A stretch of DNA of 59,987 nt, from contig NZ_JAAGPI010000049.1 in NCBI RefSeq assembly GCF_017104715.1, forward strand, positions 1-59,987, given 5' to 3'. The stretch comes from Burkholderia sp. Ac-20365. Lineage in GTDB: Bacteria; Pseudomonadota; Gammaproteobacteria; Burkholderiales; Burkholderiaceae. Shown in pieces: positions 1 through 9,726 of this stretch (position 1 is its first letter; every line of letters begins with the position of its first letter). Position numbers and translations under genes: made by a program. Under the pieces are notes generated by a model, which saw only the letters and a program-made list of their open reading frames with translations, ran no database searches and was not told where the DNA came from.

Positions 1-618
1 GACGGCGACCGGCTGCCCGTCGGCGCGCCGCGCGCGGGCGTGGGTTCCGGCTTTTCGCCCGATGCGCCCGAGTTCGGCGTGAAAGCGCCCGCCTGGTGCA
101 AGTTCGTGCTGGTCGACGAACCGGTGCGGCGTGGACGTCATCCGTCGGGCGTCGCGTGGGCGCCGCCCATCCGCGTGCTGCCCGGCCCCGAGTACGACAC
201 CTTCACGGAAGACGCGCAGCAGACCTTCTGGAACGACGAGTGGCTCGTCACGCCGAACAGCAACCGGATGGGCTACCGGCTGTCGGGCAATCAGTTAAAG
301 CGCACGCAAAAGCGCGATCTGCTGTCGCACGCAGTGATGCCGGGGACAATCCAGGTGCCGCCGAACGGCCAGCCGATCATCCTGATGAGCGACGCGCAGA
401 CCACGGGCGGCTATCCGAAGATCGGCGCGGTGATTCACGCCGACTTGTGGAAGCTCGCGCAGATCCGCCTGAACGGCGCGGTGCGCTTCATTCCGACCAC
501 GACCTACGAGGCGCGCCAGGCGCTGATCGAAGAACGCAAGTACCTGCGGCAGATCGATGCCGCAATCGGCATGCATGAAGAACGCTGCGCGCGGCTCGCC
601 GCGTCCGCAGCGGTGTAA
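1..618 (+). CDS. pxpC: 5-oxoprolinase subunit PxpC, C-terminal part (cut by window edge)
   Basis: The frame is open to the first base, so the true start lies upstream and about 205 residues are visible. The segment beginning GDRLPVG and the later stretches PGPEYDTF, NSNRMGYRLSG and PIILMSDAQTTGGYPKIG are typical of the biotin-dependent carboxyltransferase-like (KipA/PxpC) family. With PxpA and PxpB it forms the ATP-dependent 5-oxoprolinase that opens 5-oxoproline to glutamate in the cytoplasm. pxpA follows after 17 bases and a transporter pair lies downstream, which fits a 5-oxoproline utilisation cluster. PxpB would be expected just outside the window. Function is inferred from family and context. 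Confidence 0.9.
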   Translation, partial: DGDRLPVGAPRAGVGSGFSPDAPEFGVKAPAWCKFVLVDEPVRRGRHPSGVAWAPPIRVLPGPEYDTFTEDAQQTFWNDEWLVTPNSNRMGYRLSGNQLKRTQKRDLLSHAVMPGTIQVPPNGQPIILMSDAQTTGGYPKIGAVIHADLWKLAQIRLNGAVRFIPTTTYEARQALIEERKYLRQIDAAIGMHEERCARLAASAAV

Positions 619-635
619 GACCAACGAGGAACATC

Positions 636-1388
636 ATGGAAATCGATTTGAACGCCGATCTCGGCGAAGGATGCGGCTCCGACGAGGCGTTGCTCGATCT
701 CGTCAGCTCGGCGAATATCGCGTGCGGCTGGCACGCAGGCGGGCCGAACGCGATGCGCGAATGCGTGCGCTGGGCGGTGGAGAAAGGCGTGTCGATCGGC
801 GCGCATCCGAGCTTCAACGACCCGGAAAACTTCGGCCGCAAGGAAATGGATCTGCCCGCCGAAGAAATCTACGCAGGCGTGCTGTATCAGCTCGGCGCAC
901 TGTCGGCGATTGCGCAGGCCGAGGGCGGACGCATCGCGCACGTGAAACCGCACGGCGCGCTCTACAACCAGGCCGCGCGCGACGCGAAGATCGCCGATGC
1001 GATCGTCTCGGCCGTGCATGACTTCGATCCGTCCGTGGCGGTGTTCGCGCTTGCCAACAGCGGGCTGGTGACGGCCGCGCGCAACGTGGGCCTCGTTGCA
1101 ATCGAAGAAGTGTTCGCCGACCGCGGCTATCGCGCGGACGGGTCGCTCGTGCCGCGCAAGGAACCGGGCGCGCTGCTCGAAGACGAGGACGAAGTGCTCG
1201 AGCGCACGCTGAAGATGGTGCGTGAGCAACGCGTGCAGGCCGTCACGGGGGAATGGGTGCCGCTCAACGCGCAGACCATCTGCCTGCACGGCGACGGCCC
1301 GCATGCGCTCGCGTTCGCACAGCGCATTCGCAAGGCGCTCGAAGCAGCGGGCATCGACGTGCATGCGGCCGGCGCGGCGCGTGTCTGA
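636..1388 (+). CDS. pxpA: 5-oxoprolinase subunit PxpA (LamB/YcsF family)
   Basis: A 250-residue protein, the usual length for the LamB/YcsF family. It opens with MEIDLNADLGEGCG and carries the conserved ACGWHAGG (29-36), GAHPSFND (55-62), HVKPHGALYN (102-111), DRGYRADG (162-169) and LHGDGPHA motifs near the C-terminus. These hold the His and Asp residues of this polysaccharide-deacetylase-like fold. It works with PxpB and PxpC in ATP-dependent cleavage of 5-oxoproline to glutamate. The ATG is preceded by an AGGA site and lies 17 bases after pxpC, so the two are probably co-transcribed. A terminator-like hairpin follows at 1434. Confidence 0.95.
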   Translation: MEIDLNADLGEGCGSDEALLDLVSSANIACGWHAGGPNAMRECVRWAVEKGVSIGAHPSFNDPENFGRKEMDLPAEEIYAGVLYQLGALSAIAQAEGGRIAHVKPHGALYNQAARDAKIADAIVSAVHDFDPSVAVFALANSGLVTAARNVGLVAIEEVFADRGYRADGSLVPRKEPGALLEDEDEVLERTLKMVREQRVQAVTGEWVPLNAQTICLHGDGPHALAFAQRIRKALEAAGIDVHAAGAARV

Positions 1389-1725
1389 TTCCGGCACCCG
1401 GCCCTGAAACACAGAAATCTCGCAGCAACGTACGCCCCGCTTTTCGCGGGGCATTTTCCAGGTGTTTCCAGGTATCTGGCGAAAAAGCAACATCGCCAGT
1501 TGCCAATGGATTTTTGAAGCTTCAGAAGTTCGGCAGTCACCGTAGCAGCACTAAAGCACTAAAGCACCACAGCAGTTCCCGCAGCAACGACAGGCAGTGC
1601 AGCCGATGCAGCCACCAAGAGCCGCACGGCAGGTAGGGAAACCGGGCCGCAAAGCATGGCCCGGCGCCATTAAAGTTCGCCGCCACGAGCGGTGTCCCAA
1701 TGCAGGACCACCTCTGGAGATCTAC
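1389..1725 (+). other. 337-bp intergenic region between pxpA and the DUF969 gene
   Basis: No convincing gene is seen. The region holds the hairpin at 1434-1457, a short tandem repeat (AGCACTAA units near 1551-1568) and a 7-bp inverted repeat CCGGGCC/GGCCCGG at 1642-1664. The longest frame through it is an upstream extension of the DUF969 frame from 1597, rich in Pro, Gln and Arg and unlike a membrane protein N-terminus. The transporter promoter probably lies here, but no clear -35/-10 pair could be assigned. Confidence 0.5.
1434..1457 (+). terminator. Probable rho-independent terminator after pxpA
   Basis: Perfect 7-bp stem GCCCCGC/GCGGGGC with a TTTTC loop, followed by ATTTTCC. It lies 46 bases after the pxpA stop codon. 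The T tract is short, so it may be partial and allow read-through to the transporter genes. Confidence 0.65.
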
Positions 1726-2499
1726 ATGCAGTCCACCGTCAATCTATGGCCGCTCATTGGCGTCGCGGTCATCATCGTCGGGTTTGTGTTGCGCTTCAAT
1801 CCGATGCTGATCGTGGCCGCGGCCGCCGTCATCACCGCGATTGCCGCGCATTTCCCGCCCGACAAAATCCTCGCTGCCATCGGCAGCGGCTTCATCAAGA
1901 CACGCAATATCCCGCTCATCATCCTGTTGCCGCTCGCGGTGATCGGCCTGCTCGAGCGGCACGGGCTGCGCGAACGCGCGCAGACGTGGATCGCCAGCAT
2001 CAAGGCCGCCACGGCCGGGCGTCTGCTGATCGTCTATCTGCTCGTGCGCGAGCTGACGGCGGCGGTCGGCCTGACCGGCCTCGGCGGTCATCCGCAGATG
2101 GTGCGTCCGCTGATCGCGCCGATGGCGGAAGGCGCGACGGAAACGCGCTTCGGCAAGCTCACCGATAGCGTGCGCTACAAGCTGCGCGCATTCTCGGCCG
2201 CCACCGACAACGTGGGCCTCTTCTTCGGCGAGGACATCTTCGTCGCGTTCGGCGCGATCGTGCTGATGGTCACGTTCCTGAAGGAAGCGGGCATCACCGT
2301 CGAGCCGATCCACGTCGCCGTGTGGGGCATTCCGACTGCCATCTGCGCGTTCCTGATTCACGGCTTCCGGCTCTGGCTGCTCGATCGCAAGCTAGAACGC
2401 GAGTTGCGCGGCAACACCGCGGCGCAAACGGCGTCGAACCACCATAACAGCGCGACAGGCAAGCCTGCGACGCAATCGGCCACTGGGGACGAAGCATGA
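1726..2499 (+). CDS. DUF969 family membrane protein, 5-oxoproline transporter subunit
   Basis: A 257-residue protein when started at the ATG at 1726, which has CTGGAG about seven bases upstream and is followed directly by the first hydrophobic helix (WPLIGVAVIIVGFVL). An in-frame ATG at 1597 would add 43 hydrophilic residues and is rejected. Several membrane helices are visible, with a conserved loop LTGLGGHPQMVRPLIAP and FSAATDNVGLFFGEDIF. The DUF969/DUF979 pair is annotated in related genomes as a 5-oxoproline permease, and the adjacent pxp genes support that role. The stop overlaps the next start (ATGA), so the two subunits are translationally coupled. Confidence 0.88.
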   Translation: MQSTVNLWPLIGVAVIIVGFVLRFNPMLIVAAAAVITAIAAHFPPDKILAAIGSGFIKTRNIPLIILLPLAVIGLLERHGLRERAQTWIASIKAATAGRLLIVYLLVRELTAAVGLTGLGGHPQMVRPLIAPMAEGATETRFGKLTDSVRYKLRAFSAATDNVGLFFGEDIFVAFGAIVLMVTFLKEAGITVEPIHVAVWGIPTAICAFLIHGFRLWLLDRKLERELRGNTAAQTASNHHNSATGKPATQSATGDEA

Positions 2500-3452
2500 C
2501 ACTCACCATCAACTATCTGTTCTGGCTGCTCGGCATCGTGCTGCTGGTGATCGGCGGCATGATCGTCACCGATAAGGACCATCCGCGCCGCCTCACGGCG
2601 GGCGGTTTCTGGATCATCTACGCGCTGATCTTCCTGATCGGCGACAAATTGCCTGTCGAACTGGTCGGCGTGCTCGTGATCGCAATGGCGCTGATCGCCG
2701 GCTTTGGCGGCGTAACCGCCGGCAAGGCCAGGGTGCTCTCCGAAGAGGCCCGCAAGGCAAGCGCCGCGCGCCTCAACAACAAGCTGTTCGTTCCGGCGCT
2801 GACGATTCCGGTCGTCACGGTGATCATCACCTTGTCGGCGAGTCACCTCGTGTTCGGCGGCACGCCGCTGATCGAGCAGAAGAACGTCACGCTGATCGGC
2901 TTCGGCATCGGCTGCGTGATCGCGCTGGCGTTCGCCTGCGTGATGACGCGCGACACCGTCGGCCAGTCGATGAAGGAAGCGCGCCGTCTGGTCGATGCGC
3001 TGTCGTGGGCGGCCGTGCTGCCGCAGATGCTCGGCATGCTCGGCCTCGTGTTCTCGGACGCGGGCGTCGGCAAGGCAGTGGCGCACGTGACGACCGCGTA
3101 CATCAGCCTCGACTACCGGCTGATCGCCGTGGCCGTCTACTGCATCGGCATGGCGCTCTTCACGATGGTGATGGGCAACGGCTTCGCCGCCTTCCCGGTG
3201 ATGACGGGCGGCGTCGGCGTGCCGATCCTCGTCAATGTGTTCCACGGCAACCCGGCCGTGATGGTCGCGATCGGCATGTTTTCGGGCTACTGCGGCACGC
3301 TGATGACGCCGATGGCCGCGAACTTCAACATGGTGCCCGCCGCGCTGCTCGAACTGCCGGACAAGAACGCGGTGATCAAGGTGCAGATTCCGACCGCGCT
3401 CACGCTGCTCGTCGTGAACATCTTCCTGCTCAACTTCCTGATGTTCCTGTAA
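2496..3452 (+). CDS. DUF979 family membrane protein, 5-oxoproline transporter subunit
   Basis: A 318-residue, very hydrophobic protein with about nine predicted membrane segments, starting at an ATG that overlaps the DUF969 stop by four bases. Conserved stretches include GFGGVTAGKARVLS, MVMGNGFAAFPVMTGGVGVP and GYCGTLMTPMAANFNMVPAALLE, typical of DUF979. It is the partner of the DUF969 subunit and probably forms the inner-membrane 5-oxoproline permease feeding PxpABC. Substrate is inferred from the neighbouring pxp genes; the sequence alone shows only a permease-like protein. Confidence 0.88.
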   Translation: MTLTINYLFWLLGIVLLVIGGMIVTDKDHPRRLTAGGFWIIYALIFLIGDKLPVELVGVLVIAMALIAGFGGVTAGKARVLSEEARKASAARLNNKLFVPALTIPVVTVIITLSASHLVFGGTPLIEQKNVTLIGFGIGCVIALAFACVMTRDTVGQSMKEARRLVDALSWAAVLPQMLGMLGLVFSDAGVGKAVAHVTTAYISLDYRLIAVAVYCIGMALFTMVMGNGFAAFPVMTGGVGVPILVNVFHGNPAVMVAIGMFSGYCGTLMTPMAANFNMVPAALLELPDKNAVIKVQIPTALTLLVVNIFLLNFLMFL

Positions 3453-3618
3453 CGCGTTTGTGTTGATCCAGACTGCGGGCGGCTTGCGATTCCTATTTCC
3501 AGGACCGGCGATCCGCCCGCGCGGCCGGTTTCACAAGGCGCATCACCCTTTTTAGGATGCTTCTGATAGTTCGGTCGAGGCCTCGAACCTAACCTGTGAT
3601 GGTTCCATCGTTCACAGA

Positions 3619-3650
3619 CCGGCGCATCGACAAAGATGCGCCGGCTTCTT
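3619..3650 (+). terminator. Hairpin, possible terminator after the transporter genes
   Basis: Perfect 10-bp inverted repeat CCGGCGCATC/GATGCGCCGG with a six-base loop, followed by CTTCTTCG. It lies 170 bases after the DUF979 stop and 23 bases before the TPR gene. The absence of a true T run leaves open an mRNA-leader role. Confidence 0.45.
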
Positions 3651-3672
3651 CGAGAGTCTGGAGAGCATCGCC

Positions 3673-4359
3673 ATGCAAACGCAATCCGCCGCCCCATCTT
3701 CCTCCTCAGCTTCCTCCGCCGATCACCTTTTCCCCGTCACCCTCGCGTTTGCGCTCGAAGCGCATCGCGCATGCCGTTTCACCGAAGCCGAAGCGCTGTA
3801 CCGCGAAGCTCTCGATATCTGCCCCGAACAACCCGACGTGCTGCACTACTACGGCGTTCTGCTGCATCAGCGCGGCCAGCACGCAGAGGCACTCGAATAC
3901 ATCGATCTCTCGCTCGAACTCGAACCGGACAATGCGGAATGCTGGAACGACCGCGGCTTCGTTGCCGACGCGCTCGGTGAGAAAGCGCTCGCGCTGCGTT
4001 GCTATCGCGTGTCGCTGGCGCTCGATTCGCGCTCGCCCGATGCGCACAACAACATCGCCGTCGCGCTGGAATCCGAAGGCAAGCTCGGCGAAGCGGTGCA
4101 TCACTATCGCGAGGCGCTGAAGATCGATCCGTTGCTGGCGGACGTGCATCTGAATCTCGGCTCCGCGCTCGACCGTCTTATGCAATTCGACGACGCTGAC
4201 GAGCACTATCGCGCGCTGCTTTCGCTGAACGCGCGCACGGCCAATGTGTGTTTGAAGTCGGGCGAATCGGAAGACATACCGCTCGATGCGCTGGAAAATG
4301 CGCTGCATCTCGCGTCGCATGCCGGCCGTCTGCGTGTTGCCAACGTCGCAAGCGTCTGA
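3673..4359 (+). CDS. Tetratricopeptide repeat protein
   Basis: A 228-residue cytoplasmic protein with no signal peptide. A short Ser/Ala-rich N-terminus is followed by about four to five TPR-like units, for example AEALYREALDICPEQPDVLHY, HAEALEYIDLSLELEPDNAE, LALRCYRVSLALDSRSPDAH and EAVHHYREALKIDPLLADVH, each showing the W/L-G-Y-A-P pattern. TPR arrays are protein-binding scaffolds; no catalytic domain is attached, so the partner cannot be read from sequence. The Shine-Dalgarno site at 3673 is weak (GAGAGC). Convergent with the gumN-like gene 30 bases downstream. Confidence 0.8.
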   Translation: MQTQSAAPSSSSASSADHLFPVTLAFALEAHRACRFTEAEALYREALDICPEQPDVLHYYGVLLHQRGQHAEALEYIDLSLELEPDNAECWNDRGFVADALGEKALALRCYRVSLALDSRSPDAHNNIAVALESEGKLGEAVHHYREALKIDPLLADVHLNLGSALDRLMQFDDADEHYRALLSLNARTANVCLKSGESEDIPLDALENALHLASHAGRLRVANVASV

Positions 4360-4389
4360 TCGCGCGGTAAGGCCGATCAGTAAGGTCGA

Positions 4390-5608
4390 TCAATAAGGAT
4401 CGACGACGAAGCCGCGCTGCCGCAGCAACTGCAGCACGCCCTTCTGCCCACCCAGATGCAGCGCGCCGATCGCGACGAACACCGGCTTGTTCGGCGCGGC
4501 AATCTGCAGCATCCGGGTGACGAAGCGCCGGTTGCGATCGAACACGATCTTGTTGTCGACCTGCGCGGAGACGCGCGGGTCGCGCGCCAGCTTCTCCGAC
4601 TTCGCCGCTTCCCACGCGGCAATCGCGTCCGCATCGCCGACGCGCCATAGCCGGTGCAAGGTCTGCACATCAGCGACATTTTCGGCGGGCGTCTGCACCA
4701 GATCCTGCGCGAGCATTTCGCGCTGCTGCGCGAGCGTCAGCCCCGTGAAGGCGCGCATTTGCTCGCCGAGCGTCTCCAGCCCGACAATCTTCCCCCTCTG
4801 CCGCAGATACACGTTCTGCAGCTGCGCTTCCGTGCCGTATTCGGTTTGCAGGCCGGCGCTCAGCGAATCGTAGGTTTCGACCAGCAGTGACGCGAGCCAC
4901 GGCCGCATCTTGCGGATTTCATCGAGCGCGGCGGGATTGCCGCGCAGACGCATCGCCAGCTTGTGCCACAGCGGCTCGGGTAACAGCTTCGGCAAGCATT
5001 CGTGCGCGCACACGCCGTACTTCGACACATCGTCCTGCGAGACGAGCAGATCGTCGGGCGACAGTTCGAGCGCAAGCGTCGGCGAGGCGGCCAGCGCGCC
5101 GAGAATCGGCGCCCGGAACGGATGGTTCGGCGGATAGTCGTTCGGATCGCCGACATGCAGCGTGCCGAGCAGATAAATCGTGGTTCTGCCGCGCGTCGCG
5201 ACATAGAAAGGCATGCGCGCCGGTTGCGTGCGCACCGGGCCGCTCGCGGTCGTGCCGCTGGCGAAGGAAGGCGGTGGATTGAAACCGGGCAGCGTCGCGC
5301 GCGGTTGCGACGGCGTGTGCGGCACAGGAACGGCCGGGCGGCCGACCTGGTTGGCCTGCGCGGCCTGCACAGGCGTATTCGCCGATGCGCCCGCGGCATA
5401 GGCCGGGGCGATCACAGCGAACGGATGCGACGGCAACAAAGGGCATTGCGCCACCGCGACGAGCAGCGCGCCCAAAAGGACGCGCCTGATCCGCCGGCAG
5501 GACGATCCAACACGCGAAGACACAATGCGCGCGCCGCCTGCATGCTTCATGGATTGAACATGCAAACGACGCGCGTGACGGCGCGTAACATCACGCGCCG
5601 CCACCCCA

Positions 5609-5616
<8 letters not shown>
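4390..5616 (-). CDS. TraB/GumN family protein with signal peptide
   Basis: About 408 residues when started at 5616. That ATG overlaps the dppF stop and has AGGAGGTGGGAG upstream, suggesting translational coupling to the transporter operon. A later ATG at 5550 lacks a ribosome-binding site; a long frame back to 5775 lies inside dppF and is rejected. After an Arg-rich start comes a hydrophobic stretch ending APAYAAGA, a likely signal-peptide cleavage site, then a Pro-rich linker. The family hallmarks are present: YLLGTLHVGDP and, near the C-terminus, FVAIGALHLGGQKGV with paired GxxH motifs. TraB/GumN proteins are metallopeptidase-like; the role here is unknown. Confidence 0.85.
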
Positions 5617-6630
<1,014 letters not shown>

Positions 6631-6634
<4 letters not shown>

Positions 6635-7635
6635 CGTGCGCCTCCGTGTTGAATGGCATCGCGAACCAGGTTCAGCGGCTTGATGCAGCGGACCTGGGCT
6701 GCTGCGTCGTGCTCCGTCAGTGCCGAAAGCGCCGGACGCGCCTTGTTGCAATCGTCCACGACGTATTTGCAGCGCGGCGCAAACAGGCATCCCTTCGGCC
6801 GGTCGTCACGCCCCGGCACCATGCCCGGCAGCGCGGACAACCGCACCGCGCCGACGTTGTGCTCGGGAATCGCCGCCAGCAGCGCTTCCGTGTACGGATG
6901 ATGCGGCGCGGTGAAGATATCGGGCACGCGGTTCGTCTCGATCACTTCGCCCGCGTACATCACGGCCACGCGCTGCGCGACTTCCGACACCACGGCCAGA
7001 TCGTGCGAGATCAGCACCAGCGCCATGCCGCGCTCTTTCTGCAACTGCACCAGCAGTTGCATGATCTGCGCCTGAATGGTCACGTCGAGCGCGGTGGTCG
7101 GCTCGTCGGCGATCAGCAGCTTCGGGTTGCAGGCCACCGCCATCGCGATCATCACGCGCTGGTTCATGCCGCCCGACATCTGATGCGGGAACGTGTTGAT
7201 GCGGTTCTTCGCGTCCGGAATGCCGACCTGATCGAGCAGTTCGAGCGCGCGTTTGTTGAGCGCGTCGCCCTTCAGGCCTTCGTGCAGCTTCAGCACTTCC
7301 TTGATCTGATAGCCGACGGTGTAGCTCGGGTTCAGGCTCGTCAGCGCGTCCTGAAACACCATTGCCACGTCCTTGCCGATGATCTTGCGGCGCGCTTTCG
7401 GCGACGCGTTCAGCAGGTCCTTGCCGTCGAACGTGACTTCGTCGGCGGTGACCTTGCCGGGCGCGTCGATCAGGCCCATCAGCGCCATCATCGTCACGCT
7501 CTTGCCCGAGCCCGATTCACCGACGACGCCGACCACTTCGCCCGGCGCCACGTTCAGATTGATTCGATCGACAGCGGGCAGGCCGCTGAAGTTCACCGCC
7601 AGATTGCGGATTGTTAGCAGGTTACCGTTGCTCAT
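6631..7635 (-). CDS. dppD: Dipeptide/oligopeptide ABC transporter ATP-binding protein DppD-like
   Basis: A 334-residue ATPase with Walker A GESGSGKSV, signature SGGMNQR, Walker B LLIADEPTTALD and the switch His in LISHDLAVV. The C-terminal oligopeptide-type domain has the Cys-containing GCLFAPRCKYVVDDC. Stop and start are tightly coupled to neighbours: one base from dppC and a four-base overlap with dppF. It is one half of the heterodimeric ATPase of the peptide importer. Substrate specificity (dipeptide versus longer peptide) cannot be read from the ATPase. Confidence 0.93.
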
Positions 7636-7636
7636 G

Positions 7637-8554
7637 TCAGGCCAACCTTTTGAGTTTCGGGTCGAGTGCGTCGCGCAGCCCGTCGCCGAGCAGGTTGATC
7701 GTGAGCACCGAGATCAGGATGGCGAGACCGGGCATGGTGACGATCCACCATGCGCTGTCGATGTAGTCGCGTGCCGACGCGAGCATCGCGCCCCACTCCG
7801 CCGACGGCGGTTGCACGCCGAGGCCGAGGAAGCCGAGCGCGGCGGCATCGAGAATCGCCGACGAAAAGCCGAGCGTGGCCTGCACGATCAGCGGCGCGGT
7901 GCAGTTCGGCAGCACTTGCGAGAACATCAGGCGGAACGTGCTGGCGCCCGCGACGCGCGAGGCCATCACGTATTCCTTGTGCAACTCGCCGAGCGCCGAC
8001 GCGCGCGTCAGACGCACGTAGCCAGGCAACGCGACGATGGCGATCGCCAGCATCGTGTTCACCAGACCCGGACCGATGATCGCAACCACCGCCACCGCAA
8101 GCAGCAGCGACGGCAGCGCGAGCAGCACGTCCATGATGCGCATGATCGGCGTGTCGGCCCATTTCTCGAAGAACGCGGCGATCAGACCGAGCACGATGCC
8201 GGGAATCAGCGCGAGGATCACCGAGACGAAGCCGATCCAGAACGACAGGCGCGCGCCGTACATCAGACGCGAGAGGATGTCGCGGCCCGCTTCGTCGGTG
8301 CCGAGCACGAACTTCCAGCTCCCGCCGTCGAGCCACGCGGGCGGAACCTTCACGGAATCGCGGTATTGCTCGATCGGGCTGTGCGGGGCGATCAGCGGCG
8401 CGAAGATCGCGATGAAGATCAGGATCAGCACGATAATCCCGGCGCCGACGGCGCCGCGATTGCGCGAGAAGTTGGACCAGAATTCACGGGCGGCGAGAAC
8501 CCGGCCGCTGGGCGGTGTAACCGCCTGGGGGACTGTATTTTGGATGTCTGCCAC
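7637..8554 (-). CDS. dppC: Dipeptide ABC transporter permease DppC-like
   Basis: A 305-residue membrane protein with the OppC-type N-terminal segment (REFWSNFSRNRGAVGAGIIVLI) and about six transmembrane helices. The binding-protein-dependent permease EAA-type loop is visible around ASRVAGASTFRLMFSQVLPNC. The conserved periplasmic start HSPIEQYRDS and FVLGTDEAGRDILSRLMYGAR are standard for the family. It forms the import channel with DppB. Separated from dppB by four bases and from dppD by one, so part of one transcript. Confidence 0.93.
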   Translation of the reverse strand: MADIQNTVPQAVTPPSGRVLAAREFWSNFSRNRGAVGAGIIVLILIFIAIFAPLIAPHSPIEQYRDSVKVPPAWLDGGSWKFVLGTDEAGRDILSRLMYGARLSFWIGFVSVILALIPGIVLGLIAAFFEKWADTPIMRIMDVLLALPSLLLAVAVVAIIGPGLVNTMLAIAIVALPGYVRLTRASALGELHKEYVMASRVAGASTFRLMFSQVLPNCTAPLIVQATLGFSSAILDAAALGFLGLGVQPPSAEWGAMLASARDYIDSAWWIVTMPGLAILISVLTINLLGDGLRDALDPKLKRLA

Positions 8555-8558
8555 GGTA

Positions 8559-9572
8559 TTACCTCGTATGGCGAATGCGCGGATTAAGCACGCCGTACAG
8601 CAAGTCGACGACGAGGTTCACGACGATCACGAGTGTCGCGATCATCAGGATACCGCCCTGCACGACGGGATAGTCGCGCCGGCCGATCGCGTCGATCAGC
8701 CATTTGCCGATGCCCGGCCACGAGAACAAGGTCTCCGTCAGCACCGCGCCCGCGAGCAGCGTGCCGACCTGCAGGCCGATCACGGTCACGACGGGAATCA
8801 ATGCGTTACGCAATGCATGCACGACGATCACGCGTCCCGGCGACAAACCCTTCGCCCGCGCGGTGCGGATGTAGTCTTCGCGCAGCACTTCGAGCATCGA
8901 CGAACGCGTCATCCGCGCGACCACGGCGAGCGGAATCGTGCCGAGCACGATCGACGGCAGGATCAGGTGCGACAGCGCCGAGCGGAACGAGCCTTCGTCC
9001 GTGCCGGGCAGCAGCGAGTCGATCAGCAGGAAGCCGGTCACGTGCGGAATGTCGTATTCAACCGCGATGCGGCCCGACACAGGCGTCCAGCCGAGCTTCG
9101 CCGAGAAGAACATGATGAGGATCAAGCCCCACCAGAAGATCGGCATCGAGTAGCCGGTCAGCGCCGTGCCCATCACGCCGTGGTCGACGGCCGTGCCGCG
9201 CCGCAGTGCAGCGAACACACCCGCCGGCAGGCCGACGATCAATGCGAACAGCATCGCGCAGATCGACAGCTCGACGGTGGCGGGGAAACGGGCCGTGAAT
9301 TCGCTCATCACGCTGGTATTGGTGATGATCGACGTGCCGAGGTTCCCCTGCAGCGCGTGACCCACGTAATGGAGGTACTGGATGGGCAGCGGTTCGTCGA
9401 GCCCCAGGCGCTGCATCGCGGCAGCGTGCATGGCCGGGTCGACGCCGCGCTCGCCCATCATCACTTCGATGGGGTCGCCCGGGATCAGGTGAATGAGCGC
9501 GAACGCGAGGATCGTGATACCGATGAAAGTCGGTATGACCATCCCGATGCGGCGCAAAACGAATCGGAACAT
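8559..9572 (-). CDS. dppB: Dipeptide ABC transporter permease DppB-like
   Basis: A 337-residue inner-membrane permease. The N-terminus MFRFVLRRIGMVIPTFIGIT and the segment LIPGDPIEVMMG are characteristic of DppB/OppB. The EAA loop lies around IRTARAKGLSPGRVIVVHAL, the usual site of contact with the ATPase. It is the first permease gene after dppA, from which it is separated by 154 bases containing a hairpin with a T tract, so permease expression may be reduced relative to the binding protein. Confidence 0.93.
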   Translation of the reverse strand: MFRFVLRRIGMVIPTFIGITILAFALIHLIPGDPIEVMMGERGVDPAMHAAAMQRLGLDEPLPIQYLHYVGHALQGNLGTSIITNTSVMSEFTARFPATVELSICAMLFALIVGLPAGVFAALRRGTAVDHGVMGTALTGYSMPIFWWGLILIMFFSAKLGWTPVSGRIAVEYDIPHVTGFLLIDSLLPGTDEGSFRSALSHLILPSIVLGTIPLAVVARMTRSSMLEVLREDYIRTARAKGLSPGRVIVVHALRNALIPVVTVIGLQVGTLLAGAVLTETLFSWPGIGKWLIDAIGRRDYPVVQGGILMIATLVIVVNLVVDLLYGVLNPRIRHTR

Positions 9573-9594
9573 GGTTCGTCCCTATGGTCTTGGT

Positions 9595-9641
9595 GAGAAA
9601 AAACGCAACCGGCGACGAGGGCTCGTGACCCCGGTCGCCGG
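9595..9641 (-). terminator. Hairpin with T tract between dppA and dppB (partial terminator)
   Basis: Read leftward, an 8-bp stem CCGGCGAC/GTCGCCGG with a 17-base loop is followed by TTGCGTTTTTTC. It sits between the dppA stop and the dppB start. This resembles the intercistronic attenuators that keep the binding protein in excess of the membrane complex. Confidence 0.55.
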
Positions 9642-9726
9642 ACCATTTCGACCAGTCTTCTAACCGAACGAAAAGCGTACTGCGTATGGGATGCAGCAGG
9701 CAACGAAGCCCACCGCATCACGTGAT

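Noticed and set aside
2358..3245. His/Asp/Arg-rich frame antisense to the DUF979 gene
   Set aside because: Composition is that of a reversed membrane-protein gene; no motif.
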